Assembly: GCA_028565635.1 (NCBI GenBank)
Contig: JAOXYB010075721.1
Span: 1-23,478 of the forward strand
Length of the DNA: 23,478 bases
Direction: 5' to 3'
From: Phoronis ovalis
Taxonomy: Eukaryota; Phoronida; Phoronidae
Shown here: positions 1-12,242 of the stretch, one piece after another
How the letters are laid out: every line of letters begins with the position of its first letter
How positions within the stretch are numbered: position 1 is the stretch's first letter
Translations under genes and position numbers: made by a program
Notes under the pieces: generated by a model
Seen by the model: the letters and a program-made list of their open reading frames with translations, nothing else
What the model was told of the DNA's origin: nothing
The model's database searches: none

Positions 1-32
1 TATATAAATATGTATATATATGTTTATAAGTA

Positions 33-38
<6 letters not shown>

Positions 39-68
<30 letters not shown>

Positions 69-98
69 TGTATGTATGTATGTATGTATGTATGTATA
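39..98. repeat. TATG tetranucleotide microsatellite
   Basis: An uninterrupted run of TATG (equivalently GTAT) units, about 14-15 copies, follows an impure TA/TG-rich lead-in from position 1. It is a simple-sequence repeat likely to vary in length between individuals. No gene is associated with it. Confidence 0.95.
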
Positions 99-779
99 TA
101 CCTTACTGTTTACATGAACTATATATTGAGTTCGAAATAAACTTATATCATTAAGAGAGAAATTCATGAAACATGAACTAAGATCCATTCTCAAAAGGAT
201 ACAATTACCTCTGAAGGCAATCCCAGGAGCACAAACTGCACTACAGAACTTCGCATACTTATTATAAATTAATTACTGCCATTATTTCAGTTGACTTATA
301 ATGTCTATAAATAATTCCAAGTAATACATAAATGTTTGCTATCGTGCAGGTTTCAAACAAAAAAAATATAAAAATACAACTTAAACAGACGCGATAGAGA
401 ACACAAACAGTTGCGAATGCCAGGGAAGAGAGTGAGCAGTATTGTAGGTAACAACATTTGTTTTTAACCCGGTGATTTACGCATACGGGACACGTTATTG
501 TTTGTATGTTAATTCAGGTTTCACAGCAGATGTTTTTTTAAAAATCAATTTGGAGAAATAGAATACCCCAAAAAGAATTTACATGAAAGAATATGTTTCA
601 TACTCGAAAGACAATAAGCTTTTCCTTCTGCACGCATTTTGAGCATTTTATCTATTGTATAAGTATTCTGGGAAATTTCGGAAAGTATAAGAAGACACGG
701 TGTCTTCTACTACTGCACCAAAAATATACTGCATCAGAAATATAGGTGTTTAGTTGTCGTTGTCGTCATTAATACATGG
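99..779. other. Gene-free AT-rich stretch
   Basis: I see no open frame with coding character, no recognisable RNA gene and no repeat of note between the microsatellite and the hairpin at 780. Stop codons are frequent in all frames. Confidence 0.6.
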
Positions 780-846
780 TATGCAGAAGAGAATACATGT
801 TTTGAAATATTAAAATATTTTACACACATGTATTCTCTTCTGCATA
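780..846. repeat. Perfect 21-bp inverted repeat (hairpin)
   Basis: The left arm 780-800 (TATGCAGAAGAG...ACATGT) is the exact reverse complement of the right arm 826-846. The spacer is 25 bases and is itself A/T-rich and nearly self-complementary around AAATATTAAAATATTT. As RNA or single-stranded DNA it would fold into a long stem. It could be a tiny foldback/MITE remnant. I cannot see a clear target-site duplication outside the arms. Confidence 0.9.
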
Positions 847-1594
847 TATAAAAATCGATCGCCAAAAAGTGACAAAAATAACAGTACAATTTTCCTGTGA
901 CAATGTCTTCATGTAAATGAGCGCTTTCTATGCTCAGACATGAGTCCTGGAAAACAAATATTAAAACTCAATCAAACATCGAATTAAAAAATAGGCGATG
1001 TTGGCTTATCCGGGCTAAAACTTATAAAAAAGGACATTACCTTCATATATGTAACAACGCTGTAAATGTATCTTGTTTAATTAAAAGTTGAAAAAAAATT
1101 GATAAATTGAAATTTCCCTTTCAATAATGGTAAACGTTCCGTCTGATGTTTTTTATAAGTGCAGCTGACTTTTTCAAAAACTAAACGTACATAAACATGC
1201 ATTAATTTTTATTCTTCAATCAATTTTTAGAATGGCAGCATTATTGTTCTTAATTATTTGTTCACGCACGGTAAATACTATATGAAATGTCAGACATTGT
1301 CTCAATGATAATAGACTAGTAGACGCTCTCAACAGCAGTATTTTAAAAACCCATAAAGGTAAAAACTCTTGCTCACATGTGTGATGTTGGTTGCAATTAA
1401 GATTTATCTGAAAGAAAATTAAGATTATTGCACCTGTGCATAATATTTAGTTTTGTATATATACAAGAATAAAGTTGTAATTAACTTGAAAAAGAAGCTG
1501 GTGAAATGAAGTACATTAACTAGTTTTACATCACTGTGTCATACCACATATGTAAAGTAATGTGGCACACAAAGTATTTTTTTCAAAACAGCGC
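847..1594. other. Gene-free AT-rich stretch
   Basis: There is no supported gene or RNA here. The sequence is ordinary AT-rich non-coding DNA with frequent stops on both strands. Confidence 0.6.
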
Positions 1595-1675
1595 CCACCG
1601 CACAAGGTAAATGGTTATATACCACCGCACAAGGTAAATGGTTATATACCACCGCACAAGGTAAATGGTTATATT
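1595..1675. repeat. 27-bp tandem repeat, three copies
   Basis: Three head-to-tail 27-bp units lie at 1595-1621, 1622-1648 and 1649-1675. They begin CCACCGCACAAGG and end in GGTTATATA. They are identical except for the last base of copy 3. Because 27 is a multiple of three, one frame reads PPHKVNGYI three times within a 63-codon open frame from 1562. I see no homology, splice context or other sign that it is a gene, so I call only the minisatellite. Confidence 0.95.
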
Positions 1676-2911
1676 TTCTATTTTCTAGAGCTTGTGAATA
1701 TGCTTGATTTATCATTGTTTTATTTAGCTTTTTTATCGAAAGTTTATTTCTGAATCTGTTGTAATTTCATTGCTATTTTTATTAGTAGTACTAATCCTTA
1801 TAAGTGCCAATAGAAACCATTTTCTATCAAATGGATTTTAATTTTCTTTATTCTCTGCGTGTAATAATATTTGAATGTTAAAAGCTTTTTTTTGGTAATA
1901 TTTGCATTCCACTATCTGCAAAAAAAACTAGAATGCTCAAGATTTAATTTTATCCAGCAAGCGGATCAATTATAAATAAAAAAAGCAAACAGTCAGTAAT
2001 GTTCAATTCAGGCAGCGCAAAGTCGCAGAAAGAACACCTTCTTGCATTATAATCAGGAACAGACACAGGAACTCTTTTAGCCCTAATTATGTTAAAACAA
2101 TGATGGGACCCGTCAGGTGCCTAAGTAGGCGGTAGTCGATACATATCTTTGAAACCCTGACGAAAATGTTGATGCATTAATATTTCTAAAATATGATGTT
2201 TTATTACTACAGACTGTACAGGAGAGTCAAAATCCTATACTAATACCTACATATATGAAACTGTTCACAAATTATTTTTGCACAAAGGTCTGCAAAACCA
2301 TAACTCAGACTTTTGCTTTGTTGTAAGGTTATGATTTTTAAAGGTCCCAATTTTAGTGATTTTAAATGTTACACAATTTTTGTAAAATCGTATCTATTGA
2401 ATTTAAAAGCAAATTTGACAAAATCTCAGTTTTTGTTACATATGTAAAAGAGCAGTATTACGCAATTTCAAATTTGTGGTGCGTGGAGGGTTTTTGCCTT
2501 AATTCTTTTTGAAAATGAGATTTTTAAATACACTGTTTTCTTTCGATATGGTTTCAAAATTCAAATTACCTAACCTCAGGAATAGTAAATTTTAAAGTAA
2601 TATCTTTTTTACAAAATACACTTTATGCCCCTTTCTCTTCATTTAATAGTGAAAGTATGAGTTGAATTTAGACACAGCTCAATATATCTCGAACCCTTAA
2701 AAATAATTTCATTTTAGTATTCACTTGATAACACATCAATGTGAAATTATGTCTTCCCACGTGAATACTTACAAATGTTGTGCTCCCTGGACATCGATCA
2801 TTAACCATTGTACATGTATACTGTAGGTGATAATAGATCATAATAGCAGCTCCCTCAGACACGCATATACAAATGCGTATGTAAATATAAAATGAATTGT
2901 AGTACTTTAAT
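1676..2911. other. Gene-free AT-rich stretch
   Basis: No gene is supported. A slightly GC-richer patch near 2105-2165 (GGACCCGTCAGGTGCC...) resembles the edge of a dispersed repeat but has no boundary I can define. Short open frames here are of the length expected by chance. Confidence 0.55.
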
Positions 2912-2966
2912 AATTAGTTTGCACATTTTTGGTTCAAGATATCAGTCACCTAAGTGCAAACTAATT
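2912..2966. repeat. 13-bp perfect inverted repeat
   Basis: The left arm AATTAGTTTGCAC (2912-2924) pairs perfectly with GTGCAAACTAATT (2954-2966) across a 29-base spacer. It is a short stem-forming sequence of unknown role, possibly the relic ends of a very small foldback element. Confidence 0.75.
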
Positions 2967-3471
2967 TAAAAAGCCAAAATTACAACAAAGAAATAAAATA
3001 TCAAAATATGCGACAATTTTTGTCAAAATCGAACCTCTCAAAATAAAAACACAGAAACGACCCTGTAAAATGGTAGCTTATGTCATTAAAGTGCCATCAG
3101 ATGAGAACTTATCATACTATACAATATTTACGTTAATTCATATCGCATTGTTTATGAAAGCATAAGATGAAAAAGTCAGTACGAATAACGTTAACATTTT
3201 AATGAAAAAATTGATTACGAAGTAAATGTTTGAAACGGCAGATGGTACGTTAAAAAATTAAAAAGATGACAATTTTTCGTCCTATAATATCGTTTTTATT
3301 TACATATGACTTGATGTTTGTTTGGTACCAATTAAACATGGCAATGTCTAATTGTGAAAAAAAAGTATCAACTATACTATAACATAACTTGACATATGTG
3401 CGGCTGGGATTAATTGTCTTAATATAATTCATAAATTAGATAATTTCACTCATTATTATCCTCACATAAAC
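2967..3471. other. Gene-free AT-rich stretch
   Basis: No gene, RNA or notable repeat could be recognised. A 60-codon minus-strand open frame ending near 3250 has no family resemblance and is of a length expected by chance. Confidence 0.55.
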
Positions 3472-3510
3472 CTAGGATATATAAAACCCTTAGAGTTTTA
3501 TATATCCTAG
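3472..3510. repeat. Perfect 16-bp hairpin
   Basis: The arms CTAGGATATATAAAAC (3472-3487) and GTTTTATATATCCTAG (3495-3510) are exact reverse complements around a 7-base loop (CCTTAGA). The outer ends contain CTAG. This is a compact strong stem. Its function is unknown, and no T-run or gene end beside it would make it a terminator-like signal. Confidence 0.9.
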
Positions 3511-6500
3511 TATAAACGTAGCATATCTCTGTATATTAAGTTCTGTTTCTAAGCAAATCAACTAGATTTTTGATATAGACTTCTTGCATGCCTGTAAAGC
3601 TGTAACTTAATTTGTTTATATTTATACATACTAATTGCATATTTGTTACATTATAAATCAGTATTTATTATGGTATGTTGGTTTAACGAACACAGTTCAC
3701 GGTGAATTCATAAGATTCCAAAATACCCTCATAAGTTTATGTTTTATTTAATTTGCGAGCATAAATCGATCTGCTTGTCACTCTTTTTAAAATAAAATAT
3801 ATGCAAGGCAATTACTGATGAAACAGGTGTGTTAATCCGCATTAAATTGTCAAAACTAATATTTTCTCTTTAACAACGATAATGAAGCCAGAGTGGTTTA
3901 TTCTGAAACTTTAAACTAAATTATTGTCTGTGTCTTAGGTATAGGTAGCATCACGCTAATTACGTGGTTGATTTAACCTTGGGACTATAATTCATCTATA
4001 TACCGTATTGAGTAACACACTGCTCTGGTTATTAGCGATGGTTAATTCATCGCTGAGTTTCGTACAACTAGTATGTTTCAGCTAAGTTAACTTTTAAATT
4101 GTCTGTCTACACAGTACAGAGTAAAACTATTTGTGTGTTTATTTCATGATAAGTTTAAGCTGTATTTGACTGCTGAATATTATGTTATCCCCATCTGTAT
4201 CCAGTAGCAGATTATGGACGGCGTGATTCGCGGATGGGTATAAGTGGATCGAAAGCTCTACAGTTCCTGAGTCGAATTAAAAATAACCAAACACAAAGTT
4301 ACATACACTAAAAAATAAATTAAAATTCACTCTTCTAAAAATACAAGATCCGTCTCTGATGCCATTTTCAAACATAATAAGCCGACGATCATAGCAAAAG
4401 TGAATTTAAGGTACAGTAGCTTGAATATTGTAAATTTTTACCTTTTACCTGCCTTACTTAGATCCGAAAAGTTGTTTTTCTGTATCATTTAGGTTCAAAC
4501 TGAGGAAGTACATGAACGAAAGTGTTTTCACTAATTTTTGAAATATGACCAATATTTATTTTTGTTATGTTCTTAGGGGTAGCTTCAATTCGTGCTGATG
4601 TAATAGGGTTCAGAAAGATTATTTGCATGTATATTTGTAGGTGTTTTTATGCACTGCTGACGAGAAAGCTTTTGTAATAGCATGCATCGTGCAAATCAAA
4701 TAACAGGCACTGCAGCGTGGCTTTTGCATTTTTAAGATCTAATATCCCGAGCTAAGATACTGTTATCATGTTATATCAAAACGTTCACTATATATCTCTG
4801 CTTATTGTAGCAATACATAAGGTTTGTATTCGTTTTTTGCATTATAACTTGTTGCATGTAGTAGTTGCGTAATAAAATGTTATTATATTTATTATCCTTC
4901 ACTTGTCATAATTAATGTGCAGCAGAATGATTTAACAAATATATTTTATTTGTTTCTTGGAGCTATGATGGAAAAATAGACTTAAAATCTAAATGTACAT
5001 AGAAAAATATAGAAAAACGGCAGGTATTGCCAATATATACCTAAGATTGACGTGTCAGTTCATTTTAAAAATTTCAGAAATTTTAAAGGGAAGAATATGT
5101 CGCTTTCTGAGATCAGATTTGGAGTGATTTGTCATTTTAATGTTGGTACGATAGACAAACTGACAGTTTTAGCGGTCAATTCATGAAGTAAAATTTAGGT
5201 AAAAATGGTTATTGTCTAGACTGCAAGAGAATTTGTTTGGAGAATTTTCATTGAAATGCTCCAAATGATGGCCATCAACTGTTTACAAGAAGTTGATGGG
5301 GAAATAGCAATTTGATGAAACATAACCAGAGTTCTGATGAAAATGTCATTATTTACTATTTATTAATTAATCATGAATCAGTCAATTATCAAACAATTAG
5401 TACCAAGCAGAGTAGCTTTTTCCCAACAGTAAACACTATAACTATAATGTATTTATTAAATGATATAAACAAAAGATTCCAGGACGATTTATTTGTCATG
5501 CAAAGACAAACTATGGCTCCCACATGATTAATTTATTTTCAAAGCGGCACGAAATTAATAATTAAAAACATAACTTAATAATATGTTAAAGATACAAATA
5601 ACCCGCTTTGTTAAAGTGTATTAGTGCTTTGGTAGATTATTAATGAAATACGCATTCGAATCATATTAGTGTTTGTATTGACACGATTTGTATTGTCAGC
5701 AGATGTTTTTAGAAAACAATAAATTTGTTGGTTAAGTATACTTTACCGGTATCATTTTTGCGTACATACGCAAGTAACTAATGAAGCATACTATAAAACG
5801 GGCAATTATTAAAAGGTTGATCCAAAATTTTAATTATTTTAATTTTTACTTATTCAAGGTGCGTTTGAAAACAAAATCTGACTTTATACAAACATTTAAT
5901 CATCATCCCTGATGTCGTGGCAAACAGAATGCATTCTATTCCTTTATTGAATGTACTCTCCTATCTACAGCAAACAATAGATCCCGGATACAAAAAACAC
6001 AATGCAATCGTATATGCTTCTTGATTATGCATTTTTTATGTGCAGCGAGCACTCGACACAATAGGTTTCAGACACACGGTGATCGTACACCCAAGGGTAG
6101 AGTTAACCTTTCAGGTTCATTCTTATACACAGTTTTATAATGCTGTATACTAGGACTCATAATCAATAAGAGAAAATCTGTGACACATTGTACAATTAAA
6201 ACCGCTTTTATACAGAATAAAATTTTAATCAGTTGATCAGAGAGGATTTAATATTAGTTATGAGACTTGTTGAAGAAACAATAAGCTGTATGTACAACGT
6301 TGTATATGAGGAACACTGTCATCATCACCGAAATCGTGAAATGTGAAGAAATTTCTTGGAATTTGTAATGCCTAGATGCTTACTTAGTTATTGATGGTCA
6401 TACCAAGTTAAACAGTTTTTGACCAAACAGGTCTGTTTCTGTTCATTTAAACCCTAATCCCGGGACCCTAATTTAAACCACCTAGCTTGTCGCAAGTAAT

Positions 6501-9500
6501 TTCTCACTGACATTTTCCATGGGGTTTCAACTAGTCTAGCATGCCCCTGTCATGCCCATTTGGTATCATCAAACAGACGTCGCATGCCCTTGCGCTCCAC
6601 CGCACTACGTAACAATTAAAGCAAGTTCCTGGGAATGAAAACAAGATATTAGAAAGTAAAATGATTTCACATTTATCTGACGCAACGTCATAGTATTGTA
6701 TGATAGAGGTAATTGCGGTGAATACTCCGGAAGAGCAATCCGGGTTCGAACTGTAGTGGGAGTAGTAAGCATAAAATACAGTTTATCAATACATCAGAAT
6801 ATTCATTTGACTGTACACGTATGATTGAAATGATAACAGGGTTATTGTTCAGTACAATTCACAGTTCTAAGTTATAAGCTGAAAAGGTAAGCTGAGAAAA
6901 CATCACTTCTTCCAGATGATTGTTAGACGTCGGTCACTTTCAAGCAAGAGTGATGTCATCTCCTACGTCATCAGGAAATAATTACCGATGGTAACAAAAT
7001 TGGTCTCTCAATTTAACTACTATTACGCTTTTCATAGGAATGCCGTGAAAAAATCATCATTTTTGTGTAATACAACTAAACATAATCTCTATAATGTAAC
7101 AATCCTATAAAAACATCATGAATTAACGATAAATTTGAAATATCGTCAAAATATTTTCCCTCTGTCAGAACGCGAGCAATTAATAGGGTGATATAAATAA
7201 ATCAAAATGGCACGTGAATTTGTAACATTTGATTTTTATATTATAATGTGTCGTTCAAGTTATTCCCGGTTTGTACTATGTAGCCACACTTTTTCACAAT
7301 TTACATTTGAAATAGACACGAAACTAAATTATAATATAAAGAGAAATATGGTTACATTTTTTATGTGTAACAAGATTGTTATAATTATACTGTCTAGAAA
7401 AAGTTATGATAAAGGTCGTTTAGTCAATTGACAAAATTACCCTTTAGCATGCACTACTATTGTGCTGTGAAGTTGGAATTATATAACTTGCGGCAGGAGC
7501 GAACATATTAGTACAGTTTAACAAGATTTAGTGGGCTACTTAACGATATAAACATAATAGGTAGCTTGTTTATCCTGAAGTTATTCCTCATTTTTTCACT
7601 CCACAATACATATCTGCAGTGTATTTAGCTAAAATTACATATTGCATTTTACGTATTTTCGGGGTATTTCCGTTTTTCTTGCATGTATATATTCATCATC
7701 TCTGAAGTTGCCTGGTCAGCGACCCTATAAACTTGTAAATTCATAACAAAATATCGATGTTTTGAACACAAATTTAATTAAGAACGAGAATTGCGCAAGG
7801 TTTATTTGAACAATAATTAGGAAAATGTAAAATTACTGACTGTTAATTCAATGAAAACTTTTTTCATAACAGATGAATTATATAATTAGTGTATGGTTTA
7901 GTTATAATTATTATTAAGCATTCACTTGTATTAATTTACGTTATTTACAACCTAAAGTACCATTTTGTGTCTGATTTTTAAAAGTTATACCTGAACGGGA
8001 ATAAGAATGAAGAATAGAGCATTCAGCATAAAGGTTTTCATCCTCATTTTTTATTTATGAAGCTGTTGTATGTGCCGACTGTATGGGTCAGTATGACCAT
8101 AAAGAATCGAGAAAGACAAGCAACAAAGTGTTAAGATATTCGTTTAAGTAGCATCATAATACATATTTTAAAATTAGAAATAAAATTTCGAAGTATTAAA
8201 TTAACGTCAAGAGGGCAATACCCTTTGGAAAATTTCTAATCATCGGTGTTTTTCGTTTTCTATCACTACAACAAATAGATGATTTTTCATTGTGTAAATA
8301 TAGCCTTTGGTCAGCTATTGTAAAACTCTAGTTGATGGTTAAGGTAAATATGAAGTACTCTTGTATGAAACGTTATATATTGTTAACATCGGACGCGTGT
8401 TACATAACCTGTCTTTACATATTTAGCTCCCTACTTGGCAAAGATTTATTATCAACGCAACTGCGGTTTTATTTTATAATGTTATTCCTAACATATTACG
8501 GATTTATAGCATTAGGTCTACGCATGACTGTTTTAATTCATAAATTAAAATACTTAACGATTGGAAGGCGGCTTTCTATTGTTTGTTATTGATATCGAGA
8601 GCGCCATATCATTCTGCGTGCTTTAAGAAGCTTTTCTGAGACAGCTTATTCAGAAAAATGTTATTATTAAAATGATTTTCAATATGGCGTCAGTTGATAC
8701 TCAATTCTGTGAGAAGTGGATATCTACAGGTACAGGTAACTTAAAATTTTCGATGCTTTAATTGTTAATGACTCGTTTAAAATTAGCTGAAACTCTTTAG
8801 CAGGGTGTCCCACCATAGGGTTAGTTCCAAACTTGCAAACTTTCATATAAGTTTTAAGATGAAAGTAGAAGACAGTGAAAACACATTTAAAAAACACTCG
8901 CAACTTATGTTCTAATGCATTATAGTGATGTACGATTTAGCAGAGTGTTTTAGGGGTTGTGAGTTAAAGCTATCCGTGGATACGTTATTGTACTTTTTAA
9001 CCTCCTGCCAATAGTCTGGTTGGGAGTGGGGTGTTTAGATTTGTCCTTTTCTGTTAACAAATTAAAGGTAGCTATATGGATTCTTATTCGTGAAACTGAA
9101 ATATAGAAGGCGGACACTTTAAAGAAAGTCCTAAAGCATATGCCTGTTTAAATATTAAGCAGGACGATCCGCATTTTATCGAACCCCGGGTATCGAACTT
9201 ATAATAGACCTATACAGTACTCCTTGTAGAAATTATAATATAAATCTATATTCCACCATTTACTACCTCCTTATAACTGCTTAGAATATAATATTTTAAT
9301 CAATCTTAAGCAGAGGTTAAAGCTTGGATTGGTGGTTATCTAATTCGAATTTTAAATAAATCAGTCGATAGCTTACTAACTCATTTTGCATTAGACAGCT
9401 TGCGATGTGATGATATACGTTGCAGTTTAAAATGTTTAACAGTGCTCAAAGTGGGCCTCAGGTCCAAGGGTAAGGTACTTTTAAATTAATGAAATATTTA

Positions 9501-9949
9501 TACCTTGCATGTAGTAATGATTATTTAGACTGTGAATTCTAAATTATACTAAAGTTTAGTTACATGCGGTGATATACATGCCTGGACAAAGTACTAGATG
9601 TGTACCTGACGATATTTATCTCAGACAAATTTCGATAGCACATCTCGATTTCGCCCATTCGAATATAAGAATGTAATACTCAGATATGCGCCCCCACTAA
9701 TTTCTGCCAATAAAATATCAGAGCAACTCGAGTTGATACCGCTGAATATGAATTATGTTATCCCGTTATAGGGACACAGGGACTTATCATCAGTAAAATC
9801 ATTATAAAATTGTTTTAACTCGCAAAAACAGTTACAACGTCGTCGGTTTAAAGATACAAATAATGGCTTCTGGTATAAAACATTATATCTCTACCACTGC
9901 TCTGAATAAACTATTTTAAGAGTTTAAAAATTTTAAAATCGAATTTACA
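3511..9949. other. Long gene-free stretch (about 6.4 kb)
   Basis: I find no supported gene. Open frames of 70-86 codons (for example around 5312-5527, 7207-7431 and 8335-8592) are rich in I, Y, F, N and K codons as expected from AT-rich random sequence, and none resembles a known family. Small items seen: a 9-bp inverted repeat CCATCAACT/AGTTGATGG near 5273-5300, a locally GC-richer patch at about 6420-6620, and CRE-like motifs at 6951-6971. This could be intergenic DNA or a long 5' intron of the downstream receptor gene. Confidence 0.55.
6951..6971. promoter_or_regulatory. Pair of CRE/AP-1-like motifs (candidate)
   Basis: TGATGTCATC (6951-6960) and TACGTCAT (6964-6971) lie within 21 bases, and a further AACGTCAT sits near 6685. 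TGACGTCA-like sites are bound by bZIP factors such as CREB/ATF in animals. There is no adjacent promoter or gene start, so this is a motif observation only and may be chance. Confidence 0.2.
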
Positions 9950-10010
9950 CCTGGTTGCGCTTCAGATGAACTCTTAAATGGCATGTACGCCTGGTTGCGC
10001 TTTAGATGAT
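9950..10010. repeat. Two-copy direct repeat, 40-bp period
   Basis: CCTGGTTGCGCTTCAGATGA begins at 9950 and recurs 40 bp later as CCTGGTTGCGCTTTAGATGA, with one difference. The sequence is GC-richer than its surroundings. It is a short tandem duplication or a fragment of a dispersed repeat; the family is not recognised. Confidence 0.8.
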
Positions 10011-12140
10011 GTTTTATGTTTTACATGTTGTTGGCCAATCCCGTAGGAAAGCCTTAACCGGGACAATTGTTGCATATGTTTATTGTCATTTGCGTTTTAT
10101 TATTATTAAGTTTGATAAACGATTCATTAGAAACCTGTTACAAGAGCCCGGAGGTAAGACGCATGCATGTTTTTTCTTTTTTTTATAGAAATCTGCCTAT
10201 AACACTGGCATATGTTACATTCCTGCTCCTTATTATTAAGTTACACTTACAAAACTTGAAAACAATATAATCATGTAGATTAACGAGTATAAGAAATTTG
10301 ATTTTCTTTAATTAAATGAATTTCTCTGACATAAGTTTCCACGGTATTCAATAAAATAACTCATCTATTTTATATTAGATCTAGAAACAAATACCATAAG
10401 GACGCTGTTAAATTATATTTATTGCATATTAAATGATTTTATTAACAATAATTATAATGCAAGTGGCATTCTCCTATTATCTTGCTACTCAGTTGTAATA
10501 GAATCTGTAGCTACAAGAATGAACAATAAATAAATAAAATGACTATAAATTTGAGGGAAAATGAGAACAAACCAGTATATTAGAGTTTTATCCGCTTATT
10601 TACATAAGGCCCCTGGGTTGATGCGTATTCTACTAAATCTAGTACATTTAATAATTTATCTTTAATTTTGAAATGCAGTATTGTAGTTAGGATATGCGAC
10701 ATTTATAATGACACTGCATTTCTTCTGCTTGAGCATTAATTAAAATTTTATTTAAATTTAAGATATATAATGCCACATAATTTAACAATACTTTGAAGTT
10801 GCATTCTGAAAATATAACCTTCAATCGGCACTATACTGTACAAAAGCAAGGAACATATAAGGTAAACACAAATGTACGGTATTTGTTTAGACTGTAAATC
10901 ATCACAAATTAAACAGCTCCTTTTTACTACCAAGAACCTTGATTTGCAGAATTGCCGATACATAAAAATGTTAGCCTCGTTTCTCAATGAACACACAGTA
11001 TCAAATCTTCCCATCCCAGACTTTAATACTGTCTTAAAATTTAAATCCCCCTTCAATTTTCATATTTGTTATATTTTCTCAAAATACATACATTCAATTG
11101 TTTTTTTAAATTGAAAGTTTACGGTATTCTAATGCATGTTTTAAAATAGTATCATAATTATTATTATAAATATGTGTTTTGTGAGCAGTTCTAAAAGAAT
11201 GATAATTGGACTTCGTTTTGTCACTCTTTTCAGCAAAGGTTGGCGATATATACACGTATACTTGATTTCAGCATTAGTTCGCTGAACCCTCATTTTTTGT
11301 GGTTTTAGTCAAACAAAGCCATATTTTTTTTTTAATTTCTACAGTCTGAAAATTCATACACCTAATAACAAACTGAAAAATAGCAATCTTAATTCTGTTG
11401 GTTTAAGAATCTGTATCGCACCATCAATCGGAGTATGTTAATATCACAATTTTAATATCGCATCTGTGATAGTATGGCGTGATATAGTCAGAAGCTCATA
11501 ACTTCAGAAAAAGATTAAGAAGTACATTTAATTTGATCGTTTTCGTATGACTTCGTCAACCCTTCGTCAATCTCTGTTTTTGATTAAAAACCATGCTAAC
11601 TAATTACATTATGTCATCGAAATGCAAAACTCCTCTATCGCTGACAGATTTTACATTCATGTTGTCAGCTACAAATTACTGAAAGACTCATTTGTTGTAT
11701 ACACTTCATTAAATACAGTACTTAAAGCCATTACATCAAATCCATCAAGCAGGTAACGTTGGATATGTGCATCAGCATAAATTATACAGAGTTTATCCAT
11801 AGGCAGCGCGGTTGTTTTAAGATATATATATATTTTAATAATATTGTTTAAAATACTTGAACTTATAACAGTATATAAGGCTCAGTTACAAACCATATGA
11901 ATTTATAGGTGTTAAGTCCCAGCCAATTCCACTGTGTGTTCTTAAATGTCAAATGTAATTTATCAACTGGTACTCCGTACCTGGTTTTATTGACTTTGTG
12001 TAAAAATTGAGCTAATATTAGAAAAGGTACATGAATTCTACCGTCATTAATATCAGTTTTTTTTGAAATGCCAGTTTAAGTATTTATATCAGCAACATGT
12101 AGAGCAATATTATGTTTTTTATTTTATTTCTATCCAACAA
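10011..12140. other. Gene-free stretch with overlapping chance ORFs
   Basis: The longest open frame is 102 codons on the minus strand (10748-11056), overlapped by an 80-codon plus-strand frame (10872-11114). Neither shows a recognisable domain, and frames of this length are expected about once by chance at this base composition. No RNA gene or defined element was seen. Confidence 0.5.
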
Positions 12141-12242
12141 CTATATATTCTACAAACAGGCAACAATTCGATTAGGGCAAAATGTGAATTCTAATACACA
12201 TTTTGCGCTAATCGAATTGTTGCTTGTTTGTAGAGTATATAG
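12141..12242. repeat. Long near-perfect hairpin, 46-bp arms
   Basis: The left arm 12141-12186 (CTATATATTCTACAAAC...) and right arm 12197-12242 are reverse complements at 43 of 46 positions. They are separated by only 10 bases (AATTCTAATA). Such a structure would fold into a roughly 46-bp stem like a foldback MITE or a pre-miRNA-type hairpin. The loop sequence GTGAATTCTAATAC is partly repeated just outside the right arm as GTGAATTCTAGTAC (from about 12245). No gene overlaps it. Confidence 0.92.

Noticed and set aside
8335-8592. 86-residue hydrophobic-looking open frame
   Set aside because: The composition (I, L, Y, F, K rich) is what AT-rich random DNA gives. There is no signal-peptide logic, homology or splice evidence.
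10748-11056. 102-codon minus-strand open frame, overlapped by an 80-codon plus-strand frame at 10872-11114
   Set aside because: No domain, family or splice context is recognisable. At about two-thirds A+T, roughly one frame this long is expected by chance in a window this size. It would be worth revisiting only if a protein search finds conserved relatives.
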